DNA of 64,000 nucleotides from Prasinococcaceae sp. CCMP 1430. Lineage: Eukaryota; Prasinodermophyta; Palmophyllophyceae; Prasinococcales; Prasinococcaceae. Of this stretch, positions 34,978-44,433 are shown piece after piece (the first letter of the stretch is position 1; the number at the start of each line of letters is the position of its first letter). The position numbers were made by a program, and so were the translations under genes. The stretch lies in assembly GCA_013416795.1 (NCBI GenBank), contig RQSC01000008.1, forward strand, positions 279,582-343,581. Reading direction: 5' to 3'. The notes beneath the pieces were generated by a model that worked only from the letters and a program-made list of their open reading frames with translations, was not told where the DNA came from and searched no databases.

Positions 34978-35567
34978 CGAAGTACCGCGTTCGTGTCCAG
35001 TGCCGGCACTGCAGGGCCCGACAGAGCGGCGCGCGGTGCCTCGCGCGGGCGCAGACAGGCGGGGCGGCATTGTATTACGGTTTATCTCAATTATTAGGGT
35101 TTCGAGTGAAACGCGCGCCGCAGCGGCGAAACGGCGCGTTCCTCTCAGATTTCTGATCATACCATCGATGGGACTGTACTGTGTCTCCCTCTCAGATGCT
35201 GCCGCGCAGGCGGGGCGAAGAGACTTTGCGCATCCCCCCCAGCGCCACGCGCGCGCCACAAGGCGTGCGGGCGCCCCCACGAGGCACCCAGCGAGGGAAC
35301 GGGGCGGGGGTGGTTGGGTTGGCCTGGGGGCGGAAGGGGGGCGCGCACCGTGCTCCGCAGCCCCGCGCGCCTCGACAGGCGTGGGGAGGTCGCGCGCGCA
35401 CAGGAGTGTACGCGCGCTCCGGCTCGAACACCCGCGCGTGGAGCGCTCGAGACGCCGTGCCCGTGCGCGTGCGCCTACTCGCGCACGGCGCTCGCGCACG
35501 ATAACGGGGCACGGGAGGAGAGGAAACGCTGCTCTATGTTCGACAGCGGCGCGTTGAGTGGGTGAGG
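34978..35567. other. Intergenic, about 590 bp
   Basis: The 3' part of the ABC-F transcript and the promoter of the next gene. It contains an AT-rich patch (about 35070-35160) and GGACTGTACTGTGTC (about 35170). The ORFs seen here look like GC-driven shadows. No RNA gene was recognised. Confidence 0.5.
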
Positions 35568-35838
35568 ATGCCCGCCATCACCATTTCGCTGGAATCATCC
35601 TCGAGCGACGAGGGTGAACAGCAGCTGCGCGACGACGAGGCGTTCGCGCGGCGACTGCAGGCTGAGGAGGATGCCGCGTACGCGGCGGAGCTTCAAGGCG
35701 CTGATGCCCCCGCGGGGATTCTTCCCTTTGGACTCTTCCCATCTGCCAGCGCGTTACAGCCAAAGAGCGCGGACGAGGCACGTGGCGGAACTGGCCCGTC
35801 TGAATCGACGGCGGCCGAGGACGATGCGCGCAGTGCAC

Positions 35839-35869
<31 letters not shown>

Positions 35870-36519
35870 TGGGCCTGCACCTGAGCCCCAGCCGCAGCCG
35901 CAAGAGGGGGAACAGGAGGTAGCAGGCGCAGACTCGGACTGCCTGGTACTGGAGTGGGCGACAGGCGGATGCGAAGACGACGTCGTTGAGATTGCAAAGC
36001 CCGAGACATCGGAGACTTGCGAGGACAGCCACGGTGACTCCGACCTCCAAATCACAGGCAGGGCGGGACTCGCCGTGATCCGCGACTGCCCTCACCAACG
36101 CTTTTGTTGCGAGGTCGAGCCGTTCACGAAGGGTGCGTCGCATCAGCCTGCGCGCGCTGGGACACTTTTGTCCGAGCGGATCGTGCGACTCCTCTGACAC
36201 CGAAGCCGAGCGCTGCGCTTGCCTCTGCTGCCTCGAAGGAAACGAGCACGCCTTTTGCCCCAATTGCTATTGCGTCAAGTGTCAAGTCCCTGCAAGCGAG
36301 TGCAAGGAGTGGGCAGAACACGCAACGATCGCGAAGAAGAAGAAGCCGTTGAAGACGTACAGAACAGATCGACAACTGCTCCGCGAGTCGCGAGCCTATG
36401 GCATCGGCGCGGACACGGCCGAGCGCTCGAAACGAGCTCGAAAGGCCCCTGGTCGGTACGACCCCAACGTCGACGGGCTGAGCGACCGCCAGCGCAATGC
36501 GCGCGCGCGCAATTTGTAG
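35568..36519 (+). CDS. RIN13-like Cys-rich protein, with apparent frameshift
   Basis: The first frame starts at the ATG at 35568 (MPAITISLESSSSDEGEQQ). It carries an acidic/UIM-like stretch (RRLQAEEDAAYAAELQ), a Glu-Pro repeat, and a block DLQITGRAGLAVIRDCPHQR. A second frame, shifted +1 near 36130-36135, continues with CPNCYCVKCQVPASECKEW and ends at 36519 with a Lys/Arg-rich tail. Plant proteins of the RIN13 type carry the same two blocks in this order (a DLxIxGxxG...PHxRH segment then a CYCYVCD...C..W..H cluster), so both frames belong to one gene. No GT-AG intron of usable size separates them. Dropping one G from GGG at about 36131-36133 restores a single reading frame (FTKVRRISLRAL). It is either a sequencing/assembly indel or a real frameshift. 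The Cys/His cluster is likely zinc-binding. The molecular function of the family is unknown to me. Confidence 0.65.
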
Positions 36520-37256
36520 AGTGTGTACACGAACTCACGAGCCATTGACTGCTCTTGCAAGGCAGAGCCACACGCCGGTCGTATAAATTTTGTGCTGGCG
36601 TTTTGTAACCTCTCTCCGTGTGCTCGCCCTCGAGCGCTGCGTGCCGGCGCCGCGCTCCGGTCTGGAGGCGCTCGAGGCGCTTGACCTTCCCCCGGGCGCG
36701 CGCGTCTGTTTGAGCGTTGGCAGCTGCGACAGCATGTGTGTGCAGCGTGCTCGTCGCCGGGGCGTGCGTGGCCGGCCGCATGGTGCTGCCGGTCGGTACG
36801 GGCGGCATGCCAAATGCGTCACATCACTGTTTCTTCGCAATTTTTGACTTCTCTGAGGCGCAGAAAGGAGGGAAGAAAAATCAGAAGGCGGACAAAACAT
36901 AGATCAAAATTCATGTGATTTGGTCTAGGTCAAGTTGAATGATACTCCCTCCCGTCGCATCAACGCGCGCAGGCGAGCGAGCGAGCCCGCACTCGTCGCC
37001 TGCCTGCTACCACTGCGCGCGTCCGGGACGCGCGGCAGGCGCACGCGCGCGTGCGCGCCATAAGCGCGCGCCCTCGAGCGCCATCCCGCCGGCACCTCCT
37101 GTCGGCCTGCTGCCAGCGTGCTCGCCTGCCTGGCGCCACCGCCGGCGTCGCATCGGCCGTTTACGGACGCGCGGGCACGACGCAGCGCGCCGCGCGCCGC
37201 GCGCGCGCACGCTGTCAGTCGACTGCGCGCGCTCTGGGGCGGCGCAGCGCGGCGCG
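36520..37256. other. Intergenic between RIN13-like and HEN1 genes
   Basis: This contains AT-richer sequence (about 36570-36600, TATAAATTTTG; about 36835-36950). The latter is A-rich and may be promoter or 5' UTR of HEN1. An in-frame ATG at 36939 would extend the HEN1 protein by 106 basic, low-complexity residues; that is possible but not favoured. Confidence 0.45.
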
Positions 37257-39035
37257 ATGTCTGCAGACGCCGGCGATCTCGGTCGCAGCGGAGGTGGCAA
37301 CGAGCGTGCTCGCGAACAGCTGTTCTTCCCACCGTTGGCGCAGCAGCGCACCGAGCTGCTCGCGCGAGTCCTCCGCCGCAGCGGCGCAACTGCGGTGGTG
37401 GACCTCGGCTGCGGCGAGCGCGCGTCGACGCTGCGCCGCCTCGCAACGGGCAGCGTGCGAGGGGAGCGCCGCACTGACGAGCAAATGAGAGCAGCGCGCG
37501 CGGCGCGCGATGGCGCCGAGCCATTCAAATTCGCGCCGCCACCGTTTCGCTCCCTGCGGCTCGCTGAGCTGTTGGGTGTCGAGCTGCGTGAACAGGCGGC
37601 CGAGCAGGCAGTGGAGGCAATCAAGACCCGCTCGGCCGCGCTGGCAGAAAAGGCGCCACGCACACGCATCTACCTAGGAGACATGCTTGACGCCCCACCG
37701 CCCGAGCTGCGCGACATCATCCGCGGGGAGAACGACGATGGTGGCGCCAACGGCCTGGTGTGGGCGAGTGAGGTCGTGGAACACCTCGACCCAGAGCCAC
37801 TCGACCGGTTTCCTGCCGCACTTCTCGGCGGTCACCCGCAAGTCGCCGTTGTGACCACGCCAAACGCGGACTACAACGTGCACCTGCCCGGAGTTCGACG
37901 TCCGTGCGATGGCGCCGAGCGTCCTTTTCGTGACCCCGACCACAGGTTCGAGTGGACGCGCGCACAATTCCAGGAATGGGCGAAGGCTGCGGCATTCACT
38001 CATGGCTACGAGGTTGAGTTCGCCGGCGTAGGATCGCTCCCCAACAGCGACCTGCTCAAGGCCCTGAAGAAGCGCCTGCACCAGTCGCTCGCGCTCTTCT
38101 ACTCCGCTAGCACTTTAGACATCGAGCGCCCGAAACCGGAGGGTCTGCCGCCCGGCGCGGGTGCCCTGCGTCACCTCTTACACGAGGGTAGCGACGCGTC
38201 GATGCCGCCATTGGAGGAAGGACTCACGCTCGACGAGCTCGAAGCAGATGTCGATGCTGCACTCGGGGCATTGTCGACATCTGTCATTTTCGACTCGCTG
38301 AGCACCTTGCTGCTTGCGCAGACTGGCCCGAAATTCGAGCAGCTGAGAGCAGCGGTCGAGTCCGATGGGTTCGGCTTGCGGCACGTGCGCTTCGTCGTAA
38401 GCTGGAGGCAGCTCGAAAAGGCGACTGGGTTGCAGGGGCCCAAGGACAGATGCAGCTTGCATGCAAAGAACGCGTCTGCGTGCATCCAAGTGTGTCGAAA
38501 CGATTCAACTTGGTGCACCGTGAGCATGGGCAAGCTCAAGCTGGGCGGAACCTCATCAGCCACTCGGGCAGCGTCCAAACATGCAACCGAGTCGGGATGC
38601 GCAGGAGAAGGGGGCGAAGGACAAGACCGCGCGCTGGTCACTTGCGGTGACGATGCCAGCGACGGTGAGCGGGGTTGCACGCGTTGTCGGTGCCTGTGGT
38701 CTCAGGGCAAGCGCCTTGACTGCTGGAACTGCTCAAAAGATAGCGCAGCACGTCTTGGGTGGAAGGCCGGATGGATTACGGAGATTTGCCGCCCGGCACA
38801 GCAAGTGGAAGGATTCTGCACACAAGTGGCCGTTTTCTATCGACGCAGCGATGGCGATAACTTCGACGATGTTCGCGGTAACACGCACGCGGAACTCGAC
38901 AGCAGGAAAGGATGGACGCTTGTATGGGATGCAGGCTCTTCACATGAGCGAATGGAGGCGGCCGCTAAGCGAAGGGCTGAGAGAGAGTTGTTCGGGCCCG
39001 CAAAACGGTATCGAAGGAGCGAAGGAGATCCGTAA
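37257..39035 (+). CDS. HEN1: HEN1-type small-RNA 2'-O-methyltransferase
   Basis: HEN1 adds a 2'-O-methyl group to the 3' end of small RNAs, protecting miRNA, siRNA or piRNA from tailing and decay. Starting at the ATG at 37257 (MSADAGDLGRSGG) gives about 592 residues. The family signatures are in order: FFPPLAQQR; VVDLGCGE (SAM site); the metal-binding EVVEH; VTTPNADYN; DPDHRFEWTRAQFQEWA, with the second metal-site histidine; and YEVEFAGVG. The E-x-x-E-H plus distal H set that binds Mg2+ is intact, so catalysis is expected. No dsRNA-binding, La or FKBP-like domains precede it, as in animal/bacterial short forms rather than plant HEN1. The C-terminal third is novel: an acidic helix-rich region and a Cys cluster (CTRCRCLWSQGKRLDCWNC) that could bind zinc. 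It is convergent with the DNA methyltransferase gene. Confidence 0.92.
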   Translation: MSADAGDLGRSGGGNERAREQLFFPPLAQQRTELLARVLRRSGATAVVDLGCGERASTLRRLATGSVRGERRTDEQMRAARAARDGAEPFKFAPPPFRSLRLAELLGVELREQAAEQAVEAIKTRSAALAEKAPRTRIYLGDMLDAPPPELRDIIRGENDDGGANGLVWASEVVEHLDPEPLDRFPAALLGGHPQVAVVTTPNADYNVHLPGVRRPCDGAERPFRDPDHRFEWTRAQFQEWAKAAAFTHGYEVEFAGVGSLPNSDLLKALKKRLHQSLALFYSASTLDIERPKPEGLPPGAGALRHLLHEGSDASMPPLEEGLTLDELEADVDAALGALSTSVIFDSLSTLLLAQTGPKFEQLRAAVESDGFGLRHVRFVVSWRQLEKATGLQGPKDRCSLHAKNASACIQVCRNDSTWCTVSMGKLKLGGTSSATRAASKHATESGCAGEGGEGQDRALVTCGDDASDGERGCTRCRCLWSQGKRLDCWNCSKDSAARLGWKAGWITEICRPAQQVEGFCTQVAVFYRRSDGDNFDDVRGNTHAELDSRKGWTLVWDAGSSHERMEAAAKRRAERELFGPAKRYRRSEGDP

Positions 39036-39327
39036 GGAGTTCTCCTTGCGCGCCCTGCCACGCGTACCGACCCCGCGCCTGCGAACAAGTCGTGGTAGGG
39101 AGCACGCGCCTCGCTTCCAATCCTCGACAAGCTCACCGCGGTTAACTGCGTCCTCGATGGGGCTCTGCTCACCGTGGGCGACTGCAAGGCGGTGGTCGCC
39201 TAGCGCGACCACTTCGGCGGCACGTCCACTCGCCCCGTGGACAGACGCGATGGCCGCGCGAAGGCCCCTCGGAGCGATGTGTAAGCAACGAAGAGCCGAC
39301 GGCACGTCCTTGCAGCGCCACATGCCA

Positions 39328-39609
39328 CATCCGCCACCTCTTCACTAACCGGGTCAAGCAGGCGGACCCAAGCCGCTGGCCGACGGGCAAGGTCTTTCGG
39401 GTCCTTGCCGACGGCCTGCACAGTTCATCGTCGGCATGCGTTCTCCGCGCGTGCGGCGTGCACACACACGACCGCCCCAGGCGCCGCTCTCGCGGCAGCG
39501 CTGCGGGCGGATAGCTAGCTTTCACTCATGCCCTTACTTCTTAGACACACGCGCGCTACGCAACTTCGCGCTTGCGTCTTCTCGTACTGTAATCGCACCC
39601 TTTGCAGCG
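39328..39609 (+). repeat. Diverged direct repeat, copy A
   Basis: About 280 bp similar to 40311-40590 (offset 983). Both copies share long exact stretches, including GACGGCCTGCACAGTTCATC and GTGCGGCGTGCACACA, and end in ACTGTAATCGCACCCTTTGC. In one frame both copies encode a related peptide (HLFT...QAD...WPT.KV.RVLADGLHSSS), which suggests an ancestral coding exon. I do not recognise the family. Confidence 0.8.
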
Positions 39610-39769
39610 CTGCTGCTCGAAGCGTTGCTGACTGCCTTGCGAGCCAGCCGTTGCCGCCGCCCGCCGCTCCAACTTGGGCTCCTCAGCCGCCAGTAGCGAG
39701 TTGAACGCCCAAAGTTCGTCGACGGAATAGAGCGCTCTAGGGGCGTCTCACTCCCTCACACTCCCCTCA

Positions 39770-40198
39770 TTGGTGGAGATCAGCCGGGTGTGCGCAGCGC
39801 GCGCTGCACACGCACCCCATGGCGGGCAGCTCGTCGCGCTGCGCGAGGAGCTGCAGCAGCAGCGGCAGGACCTGCAGGAGCTCCAGCCGCTCATGCAGCA
39901 GCTGCAGCAGGCGCTCACGCGCCTGCCCCCTGCGCCGCCCACCGACGCAGCCCCTGCGCCGCCCGGCGACGCAATGGCTTCTGGGGCTGTCCCGTCCGCC
40001 CCTCCGATCGCCCCCTGCCAACAGTTTCGCCTCGGTCGCAGCGGTGGCGAGCTCGACGTGTGCTTCGTTGTGGAGCAGTTCCCAGTTGGCGGAGTCGTCG
40101 AGGACAGTGTGAGACCCACGCAGTCCCCGAAGAGGGCCGCGGAAGGCTTGCTGGGGAAGTCGTCCAGAGCCATGCGGCCCCCCGGCGCCTGGAGGTGA
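39770..40198 (+). CDS. Possible small ORF in repeat region, unknown
   Basis: This open frame of about 142 residues begins at an in-frame ATG or near-cognate codon close to 39770. It includes a Gln/Leu-rich coiled-coil-like stretch (REELQQQRQDLQELQ) and a Pro/Ala-rich region. It lies between the two diverged repeat copies and may be part of a decayed mobile element or a fragmented gene together with copy B. The coding status is doubtful. Confidence 0.25.
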   Translation: MVEISRVCAARAAHAPHGGQLVALREELQQQRQDLQELQPLMQQLQQALTRLPPAPPTDAAPAPPGDAMASGAVPSAPPIAPCQQFRLGRSGGELDVCFVVEQFPVGGVVEDSVRPTQSPKRAAEGLLGKSSRAMRPPGAWR

Positions 40199-40310
40199 TC
40201 GCTTGGGTCGACGTCCAGCGCTACGCGCACATCTGCGCGCACCACACCATCCAGTTCCACACGCTGGCGTTCGACACCCTGGGCCGTGCGCACAGGTCCA
40301 CCATGGGGGA

Positions 40311-40590
40311 CATCCTTCACCTCTTCACCCAGCGGGACACGCAGGCGGACTCAAGCTGCTGGCCGACGCACAAGGTCCTTCGAGTCCTTGCAGACGGCCT
40401 GCACAGTTCATCGTCGGCATGCGTGCTCCGCGCGTGCGGCGTGCACACACGCGACCACCCAAGGCGCCGCTCTCGCAGCCGCGCTGCGGGAGGATGGCTC
40501 GCTCTCACACACGAACCTAGATCTTACACACGCGCGCTACGCAACCTTGCGCTTGCGTCTTCTTGCACTGTAATCGCACCCTTTGCAGCA
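40311..40590 (+). repeat. Diverged direct repeat, copy B
   Basis: The second copy of the about 280-bp segment at 39328-39609. It is followed by a (GCA)n run (about 40587-40605). The open frame through this copy extends from about 40199 (VIAWVDVQRYAHICAHH...) and keeps the shared peptide. Confidence 0.8.
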
Positions 40591-40642
40591 GCAGCAGCAG
40601 CAGCAGCGTCAGCGCGTTTCCGGAGTCCTGGCTGCTCAGTTG

Positions 40643-40671
40643 CTGCTAAGGGTGCGATTACAGTACGAGAA
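40643..40671 (-). repeat. Inverted copy of the repeat terminus
   Basis: This reads, on the minus strand, TCTCGTACTGTAATCGCACC and onward. It matches about 29 bp at the end of copy A (39579-39608) in inverted orientation with one or two mismatches. The pair brackets about 1.06 kb. It ends 5 bp from the stop codon of the DNA methyltransferase gene. Confidence 0.75.
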
Positions 40672-40675
40672 CAGC

Positions 40676-43600
40676 TCAGTTGTATGGCATCATCTCGTCC
40701 TGAACTTCCTTGAGCCTAGCGACGAAGCTTCCAAACGTTACGACCAGATGTGAGTCGCTCCCGCTGAATCTTGTACCTGAACGCCCAGTCACCGTGTCAC
40801 TGGAACCCCTGTTTTGCCGACTGAGCTGCTTGCATGGTGGCCTAGGCGATTCGTGAACACATGCTCCAGTGCGGTCAGCTCCAGCCAAAGCGAGTAGCAG
40901 TCATCGCTGCGACAGCAAGCAGCGCACGCGCTGTCGCAACATCTACTCACCCGCCGACCGTCGCATGAGGAAATCCGTGCCTCTTGCACAGCTTGATCAT
41001 TTCGTTGCGGTTGTGATACGCCTCACAGGTTGTGAGGGATCCCTCGTTAACGAAGTTTCTGACGGGCTTCTTGAGAACGTCAGTCCACCAGTGCTTTACA
41101 CACTCGGTCCTATCCTCGTCGATTTCCCACACCACCAGCTTGCGGATCCCCTCGTAGCTTTCATCTGCACGAGTAAGGACATTCTGGATCGCGAGAGGAA
41201 TTCCACCGATGCCATCGCACACGGAGAAGACGGTGATGCCGACGCCTCGGGCCATCGCCTGCTGAACACGAGGATACGTCGGCAATGGGCTCAGGAGGTA
41301 TTCGATGGTTCTCACGTCGACCGAGTTCCCGAGCGCTTCGCGTCTGGCCTTTGGACGCCCGCAGTACAGCGTGTGGCCGTCGGGAAAGCCCATCACACGC
41401 TCCGCAAGCTTTGCCGGCATGACCTCCACCTGGTTCACTCTCGCTCCAACGGGGACAAGATTGAAGCCCTTGATTTGGGCAATAGCTTTCGAGCCCTTCT
41501 TGACTTCGTCATTGATACTCTTCGCGCGCAGCACCGCCTCGTACACCTTGGGTGACTCGTACTCTTTCGTCGAAATCATGGAGAAGCGATGAACGACAGA
41601 AGCGTACCACATCGGCATGGCTTCAAGTCTCAAGACGTCCTTCATCATCTCGTGCATCTGGTCCCGCCGCTGAATCGCCGCTTGCTCGTGCGTGGCGGTC
41701 GGTTTCACGTGTCCGCGCAAGTTCGTGATGTAAACACGATCGCGAAGGGCTGTGCTCCACTGCGGCCAGCTGTTGAGCCTGACCCAAGGCAACGTCAGCA
41801 TCGCGGCGCTGAAATTGTTGAGCTCTCTCTTCTCCGTTGGGTACACGTTCTCAAATAGCAGTGCAAACTTTATCCCCGAGACTTCGTCTTCTGGGAGCTC
41901 CCACAGCATCTTGTCTCCCTGGCCGCCAGACGGCCGGGGCGGTGGCAGCATTGAGGGAAGTCTGATCGACTGCCGCCTCTCGGAAGCACGCTCGCGCACG
42001 CCTGCGCTTGTCTGCCGCCCCAGTCCAGGCAGTGCGTCGTGTTGGTGGTCACCGGACGCCCCGCCGATTCCCCCAATGCAACTCTCGCTATGGCTGATGA
42101 CCATACCTTCGCCGTTCGTGTCTTCGCTGGGCGGGGGGTCCGGGTATGCCACGTGCCGCGAACCTTGGATGAGCCTTCCGCGAGCCCGCCCCGGGAAGCG
42201 CGCCGCAACTTGGCGATTCTCAGGCAGCCAGAAGTCTCGGCAGACGTCATCAGCAGGGGCGTTGAAGTTCGAAAGTGGCTGCCAATCGTCGTGGGAACGA
42301 CCGTAGTGCATCCAACTTACCTTCAGGTATCTGATGCCCCTAATCAGGGTGTCGTCGATGATTGCCTCGATATGGTACTCCCTGCCCGGCTCGTTGGCCT
42401 CTTGCTCCTCGTCGCCATCGCCCTCGTCGCTGCTGCTGACTTGGAGTGCAGTCGATGGGGTCCCGCTCGCTTGCCGCACACAAGGACTCGCGCTTCTTTT
42501 CTCCATGGACCTCGTGCACATGCGCCGTGGCCTCGGGGGCAGTGCTCCGCTTTCTTGGTCCTCTTTCTCCAGTCGCCTAGCCAGCTCCTCCGAGCTTTTC
42601 ATCTGCCGCTCGTGGCGTTCGAGCCAACGCTGGTTGGCCTCGACTTCGCCTGGCTTCAGCATCGCCATCGTCAGGCGCTCCTCTTCTCTGCGCCGCTTGT
42701 TCGCTTCCAGGGTTTCCATCGCCAACAATTTGAGCGATGCCCGCTCCTCTTCCTCCCGGGCTCGCTTCCGACGCACCTCTTGTTTCCGTTCCTCCTCCTG
42801 CATCGACTCGGCCAATTGCGCGTCCTTCTCCGCTTGCTCGTCCCACTGAAGGCGTGCGCGTGCGCGTGCCGCCTCCTCTTCAATGAGCGCCGCAGCGAAC
42901 TCTGCGTCGCGCCTAGCTTGCTCCGCACGAGACGTGTCCTGCTCGGCGGCCATTCGCAGCATGTCTTGGGCAAGCGATGCGTCGGCATCTACCTGCGCAT
43001 CCGTGCGGAGTGCGCGTTGTTCGGCGATCACAGGGGCGTCGGCCACGCCTTGTACCTCTGTGGCTTGCGTGGGCGCGGGCGCCTCGATCGTCGCGGCCGC
43101 ACTTGCGAAACCGCCAGCGAGGGCGGGCGCGTCTGCGACTGCGAGCCCGACGGTGTGGTCGTCGTCTGTCGTATGTTCAGCGATCACAGGGGCGTCGGCC
43201 ACGCCTTGTACCTCTGTGGCTTGCGTGGGCGCGGGCGCCTCGATCGTCGCGGCCGCACTTGCGAAACCGCCAGCGAGGGCGGGCGCGTCTGCGGCTGCGA
43301 GCCCGACGGTGTGGTCGGGCGCGTCTGCGACTGCGAGCCCGACGGTGTGGTCGTCGGAGCGTACCAGCGCTGGCCCCTCAGCAAGTGTAGCAGATGGCTC
43401 GGGGTGCGCAAGAGCTACAGCACGCGCCGGTGGCTCGTGTCCTAGCTCAGCTTCATCGAGCTCTCCTGGCTCGCACTCGCTGGCTGTTCTCACCGCCGCC
43501 GTGCCATCGCCCGGCTGCGGTGCCGGCTCGGGGTCATCGTCGGAGCCAAGTAGCGCTGGCGCGTCGGCAAGTGCGGATGTCTCGGGGTGCGCAGGAGCTA

Positions 43601-43769
43601 GAGCGCGCGTCGGTGGCTCGCGTCCCGGCTCAGCTGCGTCGAGGAGCTCGCCGGGCTCGGCATCATCGATGCTGAGCCCTAGCTCCCTCGCGATGTCGTC
43701 CACGCGGCGTGCCGCAGCGGAGCGCGCCGCCTCGATGGAGCGACGAGCGGCTGCGGCCGGCTCGTCCAT
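40676..43769 (-). CDS. Chromodomain + rearranged (DRM/DNMT3-like) DNA cytosine-5 methyltransferase
   Basis: Exon 1 is 43769-40951 and exon 2 is 40841-40676. The 109-nt intron (GTGAGT...GCCTAG) joins in phase 2 and restores the catalytic motif IV as HATVGG|PPCKQLS, where the Cys is the nucleophile. The protein is about 994 residues. It has an Asp/Glu/Pro-rich N-terminus with a 52-residue tandem repeat, then a charged coiled coil (about residues 290-430). A chromodomain follows (EYHIEAIIDDTL, YLKVSWMHYGRSHDDWQP; about residues 463-520). The catalytic domain is in permuted order: motif VI-like LLFENV (about 636), IX-X ERVMGFPDGHT and ALGNSV (about 790-825), then motif I FSVCDGIGG (about 850), II VVWEIDED and IV at the C-terminus. 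This order is that of plant DRM and close to DNMT3. An upstream in-frame ATG (43976) adds 69 Arg/Ala-rich residues and is less likely. Confidence 0.9.
43018..43329 (-). repeat. 156-bp in-frame tandem duplication in the methyltransferase gene
   Basis: Two nearly identical 156-bp units (43018-43173 and 43174-43329) encode 52-residue repeats containing TIEAPAPTQATEVQGVADAP. A shorter partial copy (DHTVGLA.ADAP) follows. The near-identity implies recent expansion. Confidence 0.9.
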
Positions 43770-43813
43770 GCGGGCGTCACACGCTGATTTTCCTGCCCGC
43801 GCTGCGCGGGCAG

Positions 43814-43846
<33 letters not shown>

Positions 43847-44433
43847 TTGGTGCCCGCGCTGAGGCCGGTCTGCCCCGCGCGTGAGGGCGTGCGAGGCGCA
43901 GTGGCGGCGGCCTGAGGGGATTCTCCTCTTCACCGGCGCCCCGCGTTGACGGGGGAGGGTGCGCGCGCTCTGGCATTTGGTCGCGCGCGCAAAAAGCGCC
44001 GCGCGCGACGCGCGGCAGGCTGTCGCTGACAGCGACAGCGCAACGAAAGCGAGATCAGCCCGGACGCGCGCTCTCGCTTTGATCTGACCTGATCGCATGC
44101 ACTTTCAGGACGTCATTTGACCTTGCACGTTTAGCATTAAGGTTGATGTGCACTTGACCGATTTGCGATCGCCGTCAACTTCAACGTGACACGCGCGCGG
44201 ACGCACTCGAAGAAGGCAATGCAAACGCAAGCGGCGGTGGTGGGCTGATGGCCGTGATGGTGTTTCGCACGCATATTTCCTGCATGCATTTTCAGAGGAC
44301 CGAACCATTCGCATGCTCCTATACGCAGCTTAGATGAAACGCAACCGTAACCGCTGCGGTCTCGTTTTGATACGCGCGCGCGCGCGGCGGCGGCGGCGCC
44401 ACTGCGCGCGCAGCAGCGTGAGCTGCGGCGGGG
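43770..44433. other. Divergent intergenic region between methyltransferase and F-box genes
   Basis: About 660 bp. It includes a (CGCCCG)n run (about 43815-43846) close to the methyltransferase start and an AT-richer stretch (about 44095-44340) with no coding signal. It probably holds both promoters. Confidence 0.5.

Noticed and set aside
36120-36150. Tiny intron (GTGCGTCGCATCAG) in the RIN13-like gene
   Set aside because: Fourteen nucleotides is too short for a spliceosomal intron, and removing it does not bring the downstream Cys block into frame.
43014-43400. Possible CRISPR-like or minisatellite array
   Set aside because: Only two long units without spacers, in frame within a coding exon; a protein tandem repeat.
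42039-43884. Plus-strand ORFs of 333-468 codons
   Set aside because: Antisense shadows of the DNA methyltransferase gene; no recognisable domain.
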